Below, piece by piece: positions 46,127 through 57,204 of a stretch of DNA of 64,000 bases. The notes beneath the pieces were generated by a model. It was not told where the DNA came from. It saw nothing but the letters and a program-made list of their open reading frames with translations, and did not search any database. Numbering within the stretch: position 1 is the stretch's first letter; every line of letters begins with the position of its first letter. This DNA comes from Pyricularia pennisetigena (Eukaryota > Ascomycota > Sordariomycetes > Magnaporthales > Pyriculariaceae). Made by a program: the position numbers and the translations under genes. The stretch covers positions 310,001 to 374,000 of the forward strand of contig NW_021940922.1 of NCBI RefSeq assembly GCF_004337985.1. The letters are read 5' to 3'.

Positions 46127-46922
46127 CGTGACAGTCCTGCTGGGTGTTCAACCAGACTAGTCGATCACCTGGACGTGTCGGGTATATTTGTGCAAGTGGT
46201 GGGAATCAAGAATGTCAAGTGAAAGGCAGAAATATAAAGTAGAAAGGAAAGAAAAAAAACAAAAAAAAAGAATACAAAATAAAATAAAAACGCCAATAGA
46301 GATTAGGCTTACTGATGTTTGACACCGCGACTATGGTAGATATGACATTTGGATACATTTCGAGGGGTGATGAAATCTTTTTATCCAGGCATACAGATTA
46401 TACTCGTCAAGCACATGATATTTGTGTTGTCAAGCCGCAAACGAAAGCTGAAGGCAGGGCAACCTACAGGCAGGGGGATGTAGTACCGCGGCAGGGGTCG
46501 TCACCGAAAATAGCGACGGGAAGGGCGATGATGTAAGGTCAACTATGCCGGATCCGGTGGCCGGCGCTTAATCACATTGTAGAAAATTACCAAATGGGGA
46601 GGGCGGTCAATCCACCAGAAGAATAAGACAACCAACCAAGATGCTGTGCCATGGACGCTAATTTCTCACATGTCCACCCGGGACTCTGCACCACCGGCGG
46701 ACAGAAAAAAAAAACCAGGATCATGAAGGTCCTTTTGCTGTGGGTGATTGCTTGGTGTTTACTCGGCAGCCTTGGATCTGGCACTCCTGTGCTGTTTGTT
46801 TACTGTGGAGAAGCAACAATGGAGACAGATTGACAGACGATCAATCCAGAGCCTATTGTGACGACTTTTTTTTTTTTTTTTATGTGCGCATCTGCCGGCA
46901 TGGGGCAAAGCCACTCGCCANN

Positions 46923-46970
<48 letters not shown>

Positions 46971-47820
46971 ATTGACTTGCCCAGCCCTCCGGACCACAAC
47001 ACTCCCGAACGCCGTATCAGAATCGGGAACAGCGCCACACGTTTGGAAGAGAAACGTGGGGCGGGCACGTTTGTGTGGCAGGATCATTAAGCCGCAAACC
47101 AGTTAGTAACTCATTAACGGCTGTCATTCTCACTGCAAACCGATCCGGCCAACAGCATCGGGAAGAACGGGAGTTGGTGAGAGGGGGGGTGTTCTTGTCT
47201 AAGCCCCTTCGGAAGACGCCATATCCGCAAGGGATTCAATCAATCAGTCCCCCAGTCCCCAATCCAACGTAACCTTTGCTGACAAAGGTCCAGCACGCCA
47301 ACCACACTCACACTAAACAGAGGCGACAATCGAACAAAGCTGCGCGCTTACTGCCCCCAAATTCGCTGACCCTTGCTTGCCGTTGGCTGCAGGCCAAGAC
47401 CACCCATGACTATTTCGGCCACACCACAGATGAATCCGTCAGCTTGCGTCTGGAAATCCATGTTTGGGATTTAATTTTGGCTCAGCGGGGGGGCTTGTCG
47501 ACTACCGATCTAGGCGAGTCGACCTCGGTCGTGTGGGTGATGCTATTTGGATAAGCTCGACGTATCCCCCGATCTGTTTGATAACAGAATCAAATCTTTT
47601 TTTTTTTTTTTGTTCATTTTTGCTGAAAGTATCGCCTTGAATTTCCTTCGGGTTTTTTGGTTTTTTTCTTTTACCTGGTCAGCTTGTTACTTTTACCTAT
47701 TTCATCACGCCTTCACATCACTAATACTATCCCAATACTATCCAATCAGCTGCAAGTCGCGAGTGTCGCCGAGGTCATAGAGAAAAAAACCCGCGAACAC
47801 CACCGTTAACACCAGCCAAG
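46127..47820. other. Divergent intergenic region with poly(A) tracts
   Basis: Between the cupredoxin and SUR7-like genes, whose promoters should lie here. It contains a T run at about 46865-46880, a 2-N gap at 46921-46922 followed by about 46 A, and a T run near 47598-47612. No coding sequence I can support. Confidence 0.5.
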
Positions 47821-49013
47821 ATGGCAAAACGAATAGTCGATTTCGTGCCCGTCTTTCTGAGTCTTGTTGCATTCATTTTCGTACTACTCATCCTCCTCGC
47901 AGGAGTAGGAAATCAACTCGCCGACATCTTTTTCCTCAAGGCAAGCTCCGTTCCAGCGTATTCCTCGACGGATCCTCTTTTGCTAACCCCCCCAACCACC
48001 AGATCAACACCTCCTCCCTCAAACTCCCGTCCGTCCTCAGCAATGCCGACCTATTGAGGGATATCTCCACCCTGTCGGGTACAGACTTTATCGGCGGAGA
48101 CCTCAGCGCCTCCACCCTCGGTCTCGCAACCGAGTACACCATCTCCCTGCTCACCTTTTGCGCCCGCACATCCTCGGGCCCGTCATGCTCCTCGCCGCAG
48201 ATCAAGTTCTGGTTCGACCCGGGCCAGCACCTGCGCCTCGACAGCACGTCCCTGAGACAGGAGTACCCCGGCGGCTACACGGCCGCGCTCTCGAGCTACC
48301 GCAACATCGCGACCCGTTTCCTCCCCGGCGCCTTTGTCTTTTGTGCCCTGGGCGCAGGGCTCACCGCCATCCTCTCCGCCCTGTCGGCCTTGGGCGTCGC
48401 GAGGGCCTCGACCGGCCGCGCGGCCGCCGTCCTTTCCGTCGTGGCCACCGTCGTGCTGCTGATGGCCGCCGCGGCCGCCACGCACGTCTTCCGCGTCCTC
48501 GACGCCGAGTTCAGCAGCGGATTCGGCGCGCGTGGGCTGTCATCGTCGCTGGGCGCGGGCGGGCTCGCGCTCGCCTGGCTGGCGCTGCTGCTCATGCTCG
48601 GCGCGGCGGTCGGGGCGTGCACGCGGCTGGGCGCGGTGGGCGCCGAGGAGCGCAGGGGCCGTGGCCTGCGGGCGCTGAACCTCGGGGTCGGGGAGAAGAG
48701 GGCCGCTGTCGTCAGTGCAGTCCCGTCCCGCAAGGGCGGGATCCTGTCCCGCATCCCCGGATTGAACAGGCACACGTACGCCCAGGTCGAGGAGGAGCAG
48801 CAGCAGCGGCAGATGATGCTGGGCAGGGTCGGGTACGGTGGTGCGGCGCCCCGCGGTGCTGACGCCGACTGGATGGCCGAGGATGAGTATTCTGCCGACC
48901 GGTACAGTGACCGTGGGCGAGCGCATGACATTGCCATGAGGAGTCTCAGCTCTAGCCCGCCGGCGCGGACGGTAGCGAACAAGGCATATGAGCCGTATGG
49001 AAGAGCTGGCTGA
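47821..49013 (+). CDS. SUR7/PalI-family plasma-membrane protein
   Basis: Two exons, 47821-47940 and 48003-49013, encode 376 residues. The 62-bp intron uses a GC donor (AAG|GCAAGC) and a CAG acceptor, the minor GC-AG class; the frame and topology require it. The first membrane helix is at about 9-32 (VPVFLSLVAFIFVLLILLAG). An extracellular loop with two cysteines (FCARTSSGPSC) follows, then three more hydrophobic helices at about 175-290. The cytosolic tail is long, polar and Gln/Arg-rich. This four-helix layout is that of SUR7/PalI proteins, which organise membrane domains or act in pH sensing upstream of PacC. Which subgroup applies is not resolved by eye. Confidence 0.8.
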
Positions 49014-50675
49014 GGGACCGAATATTGCATGGTAATTAGTCAAATGTACCGGTTCTGGTGTGGGTAGTCCCATCATTATGACTACATTTCTGAGTTTGGA
49101 CGTTGCATTGGTTCATATAATGTCTGGAATGTGTTGTTTTTACTTGGGTTGTGTTTAAGAAATGATTTCGGAGGTAGAATTGTATTCAAAGCTTGGGTTC
49201 TACGGAAAACGGACGGCGAATTTGGCTGGCGCTGGTGGCCGATTAAGGCGGCATTTCACCCCTTGGCGCCAAACCAAACTCCACAATCTTTTCATACATG
49301 TACACCCTGCCGTTTCTGGAATATCATATGTTTACAACCTAGCAATAACTAGTGTAAGAGTGGGGAATTAAATGGTAATCGATAACAAGGGGACAAAGGT
49401 CGAATGGGAGACTATCGAATCATCCTTGTGACCGCGGCAATAAGTTTGTTTCAAGTAGTAAAATCTATCTTTGTCCACATTCTTGTGCACTCCATCGAGT
49501 TAGATTTGCCGCAGAGTCGCCAAATCAAAACTAGAGATCTAGACCGGGAGATCTCTCAGATCTTTCACAGCTGCTTTATTTCTGTGATTTATCTGACTAA
49601 TAGTTACCTGGTAACCTTGTCTTTCCTTTTATTTCGATGCGACCAAATATTGTGCAAGCTTGTTAATCTATTTTATGAATAAACAACCATAATTACAACC
49701 CGCGTACACAATTAAAAAAATATGACGCTTCTGCAACATACGTGTTGTGTTCAATTGGCTCTATAAATAGCTGGCTCTCTAAATAGGTGGCGCTACAAAT
49801 AGGTGGCTCTATAAATAGGGCGTCTGGGACTATGGTAGTGTTAATTTGCGCATTCGGTGGGGGGTGGTTGTCAACGAAAAGCACAACCAAGTGGAAGATT
49901 TATTTCAAAACACTACATCCGTGATAAAGGGCTGGCAGTGGTTTCCAAGGTGCACGGGTCGGCGCTTTAGCCGTGGCCGGAAACGTAAAGTACTACTGCA
50001 CTCTGTTGAGTTTCCTCAAGGACTACAACACTGCCGCTGTGTTGGCGGAAATTCGTTATGAGGGCTCTTTCTTATGTTGGAAATGCTTATCATTGGTTCT
50101 TATTTGCGCATAAACTACTGGAAGGCCGAGTCAGCCATGTAAGCTAGTATAAACGCTAAGCCCATGTTTAGAAACCAGGCCTGACAAGAGAAAGCTGGAA
50201 ATGTCCGGCTCTGCCAAGTAGACCAACTGCGACAAGATAATCCTAGTTCGTGAGATAAGGTTGGCAATTCGGTACTGCTGAGTGCATGGGAAAGGGCTTG
50301 GCTGCCTGAATGAGCTTTTCCATACTATATTCGTGCTAAGCAGAATATGCTTGCAAAAATTCCGATCGCATAAACAGGCCCAACTTAAGGCATGATTACT
50401 TTGACTGAGATTTGATGCATGAGGAACGGCTAACCCGTGACCCGGATCCATACGCCACCAAGAGGATAAAAGATGTTGACATAAGACGACCCCTTTTGCA
50501 ACACCTCGTTACATGAAATTGGTTTCAACAATTAAACACTTGAACATCAAATTGATAAAACCACCCACTGTTTATTCCACTCCTACTCATCCCTCTTATA
50601 TTGTTCAACCTTAAATTCTGTAATATTTTTGCAAAAACCACCAGAAATACGAATATCTATCAATCATTTATAAAT
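49014..50675. other. Intergenic region
   Basis: 1.66 kb with no supported gene. Base composition shifts toward AT after 49.4 kb. A TATAAATA-containing tandem repeat is listed separately. The proximal 150 bp before 50676 should hold the promoter of the small secreted gene. Confidence 0.5.
49757..49820. repeat. Tandem repeat, about 16-17 bp x 4, containing TATAAATA
   Basis: Units read tggctctataaatagc, tggctctctaaataggt, ggcgctacaaataggt and ggctctataaatagg. Two units contain a TATA-box-like TATAAATA. No gene starts directly downstream, so a promoter role is not supported. Confidence 0.75.
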
Positions 50676-51062
50676 ATGCAGCTAAGAACTTTTGTCTTTG
50701 CAGTCTTGGGCTTTTCGCCTACCTCCGTACTAGCAGGAGACCCAGATGAAGTGCTCTGGGATTGCGAAATTTCGAAGTGGCACCGTCGGAAGATCATAGG
50801 TAGCATTTCCTTTACAATACCGCCGAGTGAGATTAAAGTCTACGATGATAACGGCAAAATGTATACAATGACTGTCGTCGGCAACTGCGAAGTGGAGCCA
50901 AAAGGCGGCGAGTGGCCCCTTGATTGGAATTTTGAGGCGATAACCACCAAAAGAGTTCCAAATAGGCTTTACATTGGGACGGGAAAATACGTTGATAAAT
51001 ATAATGCGATTACGAATAGGATGCAATCTATGAGTGGGTCTTCGAGGGCCGGTAAAACTTGA
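50676..51062 (+). CDS. Small secreted protein, effector candidate
   Basis: A single exon of 128 residues. I start at the ATG at 50676, although the frame is open from 50601, because it gives a clean signal peptide (MQLRTFVFAVLGFSPTSVLA). The mature part of about 108 residues has just two cysteines, about 43 residues apart (LWDCEISKW and VVGNCEVEP). Alternating hydrophobic stretches suggest beta strands. Size, secretion signal and paired cysteines resemble fungal MAX-type effectors, but no sequence signature proves this. It ends 34 bp before a Gypsy LTR, a typical effector-like setting in transposon-rich DNA. Alternatively it is an ordinary small secreted protein. Confidence 0.7.
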   Translation: MQLRTFVFAVLGFSPTSVLAGDPDEVLWDCEISKWHRRKIIGSISFTIPPSEIKVYDDNGKMYTMTVVGNCEVEPKGGEWPLDWNFEAITTKRVPNRLYIGTGKYVDKYNAITNRMQSMSGSSRAGKT

Positions 51063-51096
51063 CCTTATCCTCGGAGCACGGACTAAATGTCGGAAT

Positions 51097-51317
51097 TGTT
51101 GGAATAGAGGGAAATTAACAATAGAGCGATGAATCACGTGCAATGCCGCACAGGCCAATTGCACGTGACTCACCCGCCCAATTGCGAGTATAAGACGGAA
51201 GGACGTTCAGAAGCTCACCTCTAGACAGTTTCATAGAACACACAAGCAATATATATCTTTATACTCGTATAAACAACGTTCTGTTTATCGATCGACATTA
51301 CGAAAAGCCTATCAACA
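51097..51317 (+). repeat. Solo or truncated Gypsy LTR (family of element D)
   Basis: 221 bp, TGTTGGAATAGAGGG to CTATCAACA. It aligns with the split LTR of element D but is less eroded. No primer-binding site or gag follows; a MULE-like fragment is joined directly. No clear 5-bp duplication is seen. Confidence 0.78.
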
Positions 51318-51319
51318 CA

Positions 51320-51440
51320 TGGTCTCAGGGCTCATCCCTGAAGCCCAAAGCTCCACAATTGATCCACTTCGGTCCACTTCGTGGCTCAATTGCGGCTTTG
51401 CAATGTACCTGTGGGTCCATCCAAAAACGCTCTGGTTTAG
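51320..51440 (-). mobile_element. Inverted 3'-end fragment of a MULE-like element
   Basis: About 120 bp matching, in reverse, the last 125 bp of the adjacent full copy: TGGTCTCAGGGCTCATCCC, then ttgatccacttcg and gtgggtccatccaaaaacgc. It stops abruptly at the start of the full copy, giving that copy an artificial long inverted repeat with its own far end. Confidence 0.75.
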
Positions 51441-53346
51441 TAGTCTCAGTGCTCAGACTAGACCCCCCTGCTTCGCAGTGGGGACCGAGCGCTCCATGTA
51501 CCTTTCAGCCACATGGTTTTTCGACCAATTACATTGGCCGAAAAGATCGCGCTCGTTTTAGTCTGAGGACATTTTATCGCATTTCGCCGTTTATGGCGGT
51601 ACCACCAACGATAATTTGTCGCATTTCGCCGTTCATGGCGGTACCATTAACGATAATTTGTCGCATTTCGCCGTTTATAACGGTATTATTAATAATATAC
51701 CTAATATTGCGATATCGCTACTATTATTTTATTAATATAACGATAATTTATGATATTTTGCCGTTTATAGCGGGTATATATAAAATATTCGCATTATAAT
51801 GGCGAAAGAAAATAGTGTACCCATAGCTTGCAATCAAATATTCGAATAAAAAATAAATAAAAATTATAAAAATATATAGTATTTTGCGTTAAATTTATTG
51901 GAGTTTATTAATTATTTAAATGCCGGCCGCGTCTTTATAGCCACAGTATTTGGAAAAATATTAGAATATTAAGTAAAACTTGTAATTTTTTATTATATTT
52001 AATTCTTGCTTTAAATAATGGTAGATAATATTAACTTTAGTTTAATTTACAGTTTTTATAGCTTAGTAAACCTAATACTGCAAAATGCATACAATTATCG
52101 ATTAAAACAAAAGTTTTATTAATATTTTTATATAAATTAACAATTTGTTAAAAAATTAAATAATTTACGCAAATATTGGTAAAATGAAAATATTTTTACA
52201 TAATATATTTTTTGATCAATTTGTTAATAAATTCTATATAAATTCTTTTTTTATAAATTTTATTTAATTAAATAAAGTAAAAAATAGAAAAAGAATACAA
52301 ATTTAGCATTTTTTTATATAAAAATATAAAAAGGGCCGGTATTGTAAATCAAGTTTTACGTTGACGTTTATTAGTATATATAATCTACTTTTTCAAATTT
52401 TGGTTTTATTAATGTTAAAATTGGTAAAAATGTAAAAGCATTTCGATTGTAAAATATATATAAAATTGGATATACTTTACCTATCCGCATATTTAACGGC
52501 TTATATAATTAAATATACGTACAAAAATGTGATATTATATTAAATATATATATGCCACCCCTCACGTGCAAAAACCACAAAATTTGGCTGCAAAACAAAA
52601 AAAATATAAAATTAATTGAATAAAGCAAAAAAAATTATAAAATACACATTTAGCATTTTTTTTATAAAACAGTTTTTAAAACCGATATTATAAGTGAGAC
52701 AAAATTTGGACGTTTGTTTATATACGTAATCGAATCTCTGAAGTTTTGGTTTTATTATCGTTAAAATTGGTAAAATTATAAACCAATTTCGATTGTAAAT
52801 TATATATAAAAAAATATATACTTTACCTATCCGCTTATTTAACTGCTTATATAATATGGTATATACAACAAAATTTAATATAATAATATATAAATATATA
52901 CGACCCTTTACGTGCAAAAATTATAAAATTTGGTCAGAAATTTAAAATAATATCAAAAAAAATCGAAAATCGAAAAAAAAATCGAAAAAACAATACCGCC
53001 ATAAACGGATTAAAGGCAGGTGGTATCGAATTCGGTTATAATAACAAATAAAAAAATAAATCGAATTGCTATTAATAGCGGTATTAAACGCTATTTTTAA
53101 CGATATTTTATTTTTTTAATATTATATATAGTTGTGGAATAATAAAGGAGTTTCGGTTAAAAAAAGGCCAAAAATACCGCCATAAACGGCGAAAATCGAC
53201 AAGTTGTCCTCAGACCTGAACCAAAGCGTTTTTTGGATGGACCCACAGGTACATTGCAAAGCCGCAATTGAGCCACGAAGTGGAGCGAAGCGAACGAAGT
53301 GGATCAATTGTGGAGCTTTGGGCTTCAGGGATGAGCCCTGAGACTA
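51441..53346 (+). mobile_element. Full-length MULE-like non-autonomous element, 1906 bp
   Basis: TAGTCTCAGTGCTCAGACTAG at the left and GGGATGAGCCCTGAGACTA at the right. Length, 42-bp repeat array, AT-rich interior and subterminal motifs match the copy at 17184-19092. No transposase ORF. The 9 bp on each side differ (ctggtttag and aagaaaacc), so its original target site has been rearranged. Confidence 0.82.
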
Positions 53347-53683
53347 AAGAAAACCCGTGTACGGTTTTGGGCCGGGCCGGGCCCCCCCCACAAAAAATTC
53401 AACCCACCCACGGGTTGGCCGCCCCACCGATTTGGGCTGCCACGGGCCCCGTGGGGGTGTTTTGGAATGCCTTAGTTTGCAGGGTGATCGGGGTCGTAGA
53501 AGGCAGGCATTACGTCCCCGGTTCCTTGCAAAGCTTGGCTCATGCTTTGACTTTGGGGGTTGGTTTGAGAGGAAATGTAGCTACTTAGATACCGATTTGC
53601 TCGTCACCTGTCCCAGACGAGACCAAGTCGGCACAGATATGTTGTGTCGACAGCAAAAGGAAAACAGGTCTACAGTAGTCAAT
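53347..53683. other. GC-rich flank after the transposon
   Basis: Abrupt switch from AT-rich element to GC-rich DNA with a gggccgggccgggccccc block at about 53370. No gene supported. Confidence 0.5.
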
Positions 53684-54097
53684 ATGGCACCATCGGAACT
53701 GGAAGCACATCAAATGCACGCTCCTATCCCCGAGGTAAGCGGTGGTGGAATACCCGGAAAGATATAAAGGATGCGGTCCGTAACTTTGCAGAGACAAAAA
53801 TTACAAGACACCACTGCGTACGGCCCGAGTTTGCCCTCATGCGCAGTAGTCAGCAGCGCAGCAACATCAAGCCTCAAGATTGCTTGGTCAGAATTCGGGG
53901 GCCGTTTGAAGGATTTCGTGTTATTCAAATCAGTACCAGATTTTGAGGAGCACCTGATGAATAGTCAAACGCGGCTTCATAAACTTCCAAAGAGGCCAAA
54001 GTATATCAGTGCTTCAATGCCTACGCTGCCTGTAGCAAAATCTCAAAGTCACAGTATGAGCTTAGTGACAGTACTGGCAACAGTTTCATCTTTCTAA
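53684..54097 (+). CDS. Possible two-exon hypothetical protein
   Basis: A possible model is 53684-53734 joined to 53792-54097 across a 57-bp GTAAGC...GCAG intron that keeps phase. It gives 118 residues starting MAPSELEAHQMHAPIPE and containing FGGRLKDFVLFKSVPDFEEHL. I do not recognise the family. The model rests only on splice signals and frame, so it is weak; it may be a pseudogene fragment. Confidence 0.28.
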
Positions 54098-55096
54098 CCG
54101 GATACAAAGCCGTCTAAAAAATCCATTATATCACTTCAAGCAAGAGAACTACAACAGCAGATTCACGGTGTAGACGCAGCTGGAGTCTTGAGCTGGCTTT
54201 CGTCGTAACGGGTTTGCCGGCCGGTTTTCACATCATCCAATACAGCCGGCACGAGCATTTAGGTAGCCAAAATATGCTATCACGATGATTTCTCCAACCA
54301 ATTTCACTTTGATCCTTTTGAGCCAAGGTATTCGTCGCCCAAATGCAACAGCGCTAGCAAGTCCAACGTCTACCACACGACCGGATCGTTCCGGATCGTT
54401 CTGCAGAACATGCCTTGAGGGAAACAAAAAAAAAGAAAACACCTGCGTATCCTTAATCTCCCACACGTATCTGAGCAGTTCGCTGCATCCATCGGGCAGG
54501 GGGTTTGGGCTGCGAATATTATGCCACAGCATTCGGTGCCAGCGTCACTGTGTATTGGCGTGTCGACCGACGCGAGCTTGCAGAACAGCTCGTGCCCAGT
54601 GGCTCCTCTAAGCTCGCAAGACGTCATGATGAAGTCATGGACCAAAGTCGCTCGGAAACAAGAATCATACGTCAACTCGGGTACAGCATTTGTGCAAAAA
54701 TAACGCAACGATCCCAAAATTACACCAGAACTCGCGGTTTTCAACAATAAATGATTTAATCAATTCAAAATATTTGCAAACAGAAAGACTGTTCAATATA
54801 TACTTTGAGCCCGTATTATCTGTTAAATAGCAACATTCGCAAATTATATTATTTATTGTAATTTGTAACTTTAAATGTAAATGTTAATGAACACAAGAAC
54901 AAAAGTTGAAAAAATGCCGTTGTGATGGGTTGCAGGCGAAGGTTGATCTGGCGTGCAAAGAATCACATAGTTGCGTTTGGAGGCTAGCATCGGTTTTTAA
55001 ACAAGCAATCATAAAATTCTACATGTCTCAAACATCCCATCGCCGCTCAAATGACTCTCTGATAGCAACATGTGAACAGCAGATTCTTCAAGCGCT
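54098..55096. other. Intergenic region
   Basis: About 1 kb. Overlapping frames on both strands have no recognisable product. It becomes AT-rich near 54750-54900. Confidence 0.5.
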
Positions 55097-56364
55097 TCAG
55101 TCCCTGATGCCGGCCGCCTCCTTGCCATCAAGAACTCTCTGATAGTAATTTCGGAGTCTGGCAGGCTCGAGATCCGGGTAGAGCTTATACACATCCAGGT
55201 AGCCTAGATAATCGGCCACCTCAGGGGTGGTGTCCCCTCGCACGGCCATGCCTACCTGGTATTGCGACATAGTGCGGAGCATTAGTGCCATTAAATCAGT
55301 AGGATCTTTGGCGAGTCTCTTTTCCATCTCGCTGATAGTGTCTTGATATTCCTTTGCTGGTTTCTGGGTAGTGGTGAGACTCGTCAGCGTTTCACGTTTT
55401 GAGGACAAGAACTCAGACGGCTTTTGCAAGACACTCTGAGAGAGACACGAGGAAAAGAAAAAAAAAAAAANNNNNNNNNNNNNNNNNNNNNNNNNNNNNN
55501 NNNNNNNNNNNNNNNNNNNNNNNNNNNNNNNNNNNNNNNNNNNNNNNNNNNNNNNNNNNNNNNNNNNNNNNNNNNNNNNNNNNNNNNNNNNNNNNNNNNN
55601 NNNNNNNNNNNNNNNNNNNNNNNNNNNNNNNNNNNNNNNNNNNNNNNNNNNNNNNNNNNNNNNNNNNNNNNNNNNNNNNNNNNNNNNNNNNNNNNNNNNN
55701 NNNNNNNNNNNNNNNNNNNNNNNNNNNNNNNNNNNNNNNNNNNNNNNNNNNNNNNNNNNNNNNNNNNNNNNNNNNNNNNNNNNNNNNNNNNNNNNNNNNN
55801 NNNNNNNNNNNNNNNNNNNNNNNNNNNNNNNNNNNNNNNNNNNNNAAAAAAAAAAAAAAGTTGATTTGTTTCGCGTGCTTTCAGACTCTGCTCCGGTGCT
55901 TACCGTCTCTCTCATGGCCATGACTCCGACTGGGGGCACCACGGGTTGGAAATTGTCGGGGACGAACCGTCCGACACCGACTTCCTTGCAGATGTCGATG
56001 AGAAGGATTTGCTGGTCCACGGCGAGAAAGTAGAGGGCGGCAATAACGGTGTCGGCGCCCTTGATGACGTCGACCAGAGGCTCCCGTGGGCCGGTAATAT
56101 CGAGACCCACGACCGTCACGCCGTTTTTCCTGAACGCATCGTTCTGCGGCTTGTCAACCGACGAAGGGCGACATACGGCGACGATTTCCTGCGCGGTGCA
56201 GCGTAGACTTTGGTCAGCTTGGGCAGAACCATCGCAACAGGTGATCGAGGACGCTGATCATCTCTGCATACAAAATTAGTCGGCGACTTGATTAAGCCAT
56301 CGATGATTTGACGGCCCGTGCAGCCGGTGGCTCCGAAGACAACAACTTTAATCGGTGTTGACAT
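55097..56364 (-). CDS. NmrA-like / isoflavone-reductase-like NAD(P)-binding protein, interrupted by an assembly gap
   Basis: Minus-strand exon 1 is 56364-56272 and exon 2 is 56188-55904. The intron is GTATGC...GCGCAG and joins in phase 0. A GTAAGC donor at 55903 opens a second intron that runs into a 375-N gap, and the C-terminal exon lies at about 55450-55097. The N-terminus carries the Rossmann motif FGATGCTGRQII. The C-terminal part ends GDTTPEVADYLGYLDVYKLYPDLEPARLRNYYQ, which matches the usual end of NmrA/isoflavone-reductase-like proteins. The middle, perhaps 100 residues, is hidden in the gap. Such proteins are oxidoreductases or redox-sensing regulators; no substrate can be named. It is divergent from the SDR gene at 57205. 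Confidence 0.85.
55471..55845. other. Assembly gap (375 N)
   Basis: Unresolved bases flanked on both sides by A runs, inside the NmrA-like gene. Gap length may be nominal. Confidence 0.98.
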
Positions 56365-57204
56365 GAGGGATTGCGCTTTTCGAAACTTTAAATAAAGCTG
56401 GGCTAGGAAAGTTTAAATACAGCCGGGCGGGAAGTTTTGCTCGGGATATTCTGGTGACTAGACGAGTTCTTCAGATTGAAAGAACACGAACTCCAGGGTT
56501 TTTGTTTTGGTTTTTTTTTTTTTTTTTTTTCCCTTTTTTGTCGTTTTTCCCAGCTGGTGCGCTAACTGCGGTGAGGAGCGTTTCTGAAAACCCGGTTTTA
56601 GGTCTAATATATGAGCAAGCGACCGGAACGCGGATTCCTCTCAAAGCCCGCTATCCCCACCACCCAGAAGATTCCGGAAGCTTGGCCTACAGGTTATCAA
56701 TCGCCAAGCGGCTCATATGAGGGTTAGGAGTCGACATCGACCAGATGGTTCCGTTTTCCGTTCGTAGAATTCATCAGTTTCAGGGGAAAGAAGGGTTGCA
56801 GTCTATCAATGCAACAGTGGGACCGGGACCGGGACGGGATTCGGATTTCATCTGGTCTAAACACCGACGAGGTTGAGTCTAGCAGTAGTACCAACTGTCC
56901 CCGACGTGCTGTGTGGCTTGATAGCGCTAGCTCCGCAAGTGAATGGCCCGAAACCCGCCAGCAATGCCACAGTCCTGGATCCGGAACAAATTGGTTCGCG
57001 TGAATCCCGTATTTGTGAGTCAAAAAGGAGCTCAGTTCCGAACACTTGGACATATTTCGTACATGCTCAGAAAAGTCTCGTGACCTTTCGAGCCAAACAG
57101 TGAATACATTTCAAGCAAGTGAAACAACAAACTTCCATTACCCCCCCTCTACTTGAATTTTTTTATTTGTTGTTCATTTATTTATTTATTTTGCAACGAC
57201 CAAT
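56365..57204. other. Shared divergent promoter region
   Basis: 840 bp between the start codons of the NmrA-like gene (minus) and the SDR gene (plus). It contains a T run near 56510-56530. Possible site of joint regulation; no specific factor site identified. Confidence 0.5.

Noticed and set aside
46740..47106. Lys-rich or Phe-rich frames across the poly(A) gap
   Set aside because: Homopolymer translation through Ns.
55399..55923. Plus-strand frames through the N gap
   Set aside because: Consist of undetermined residues; the minus strand carries the NmrA-like gene.
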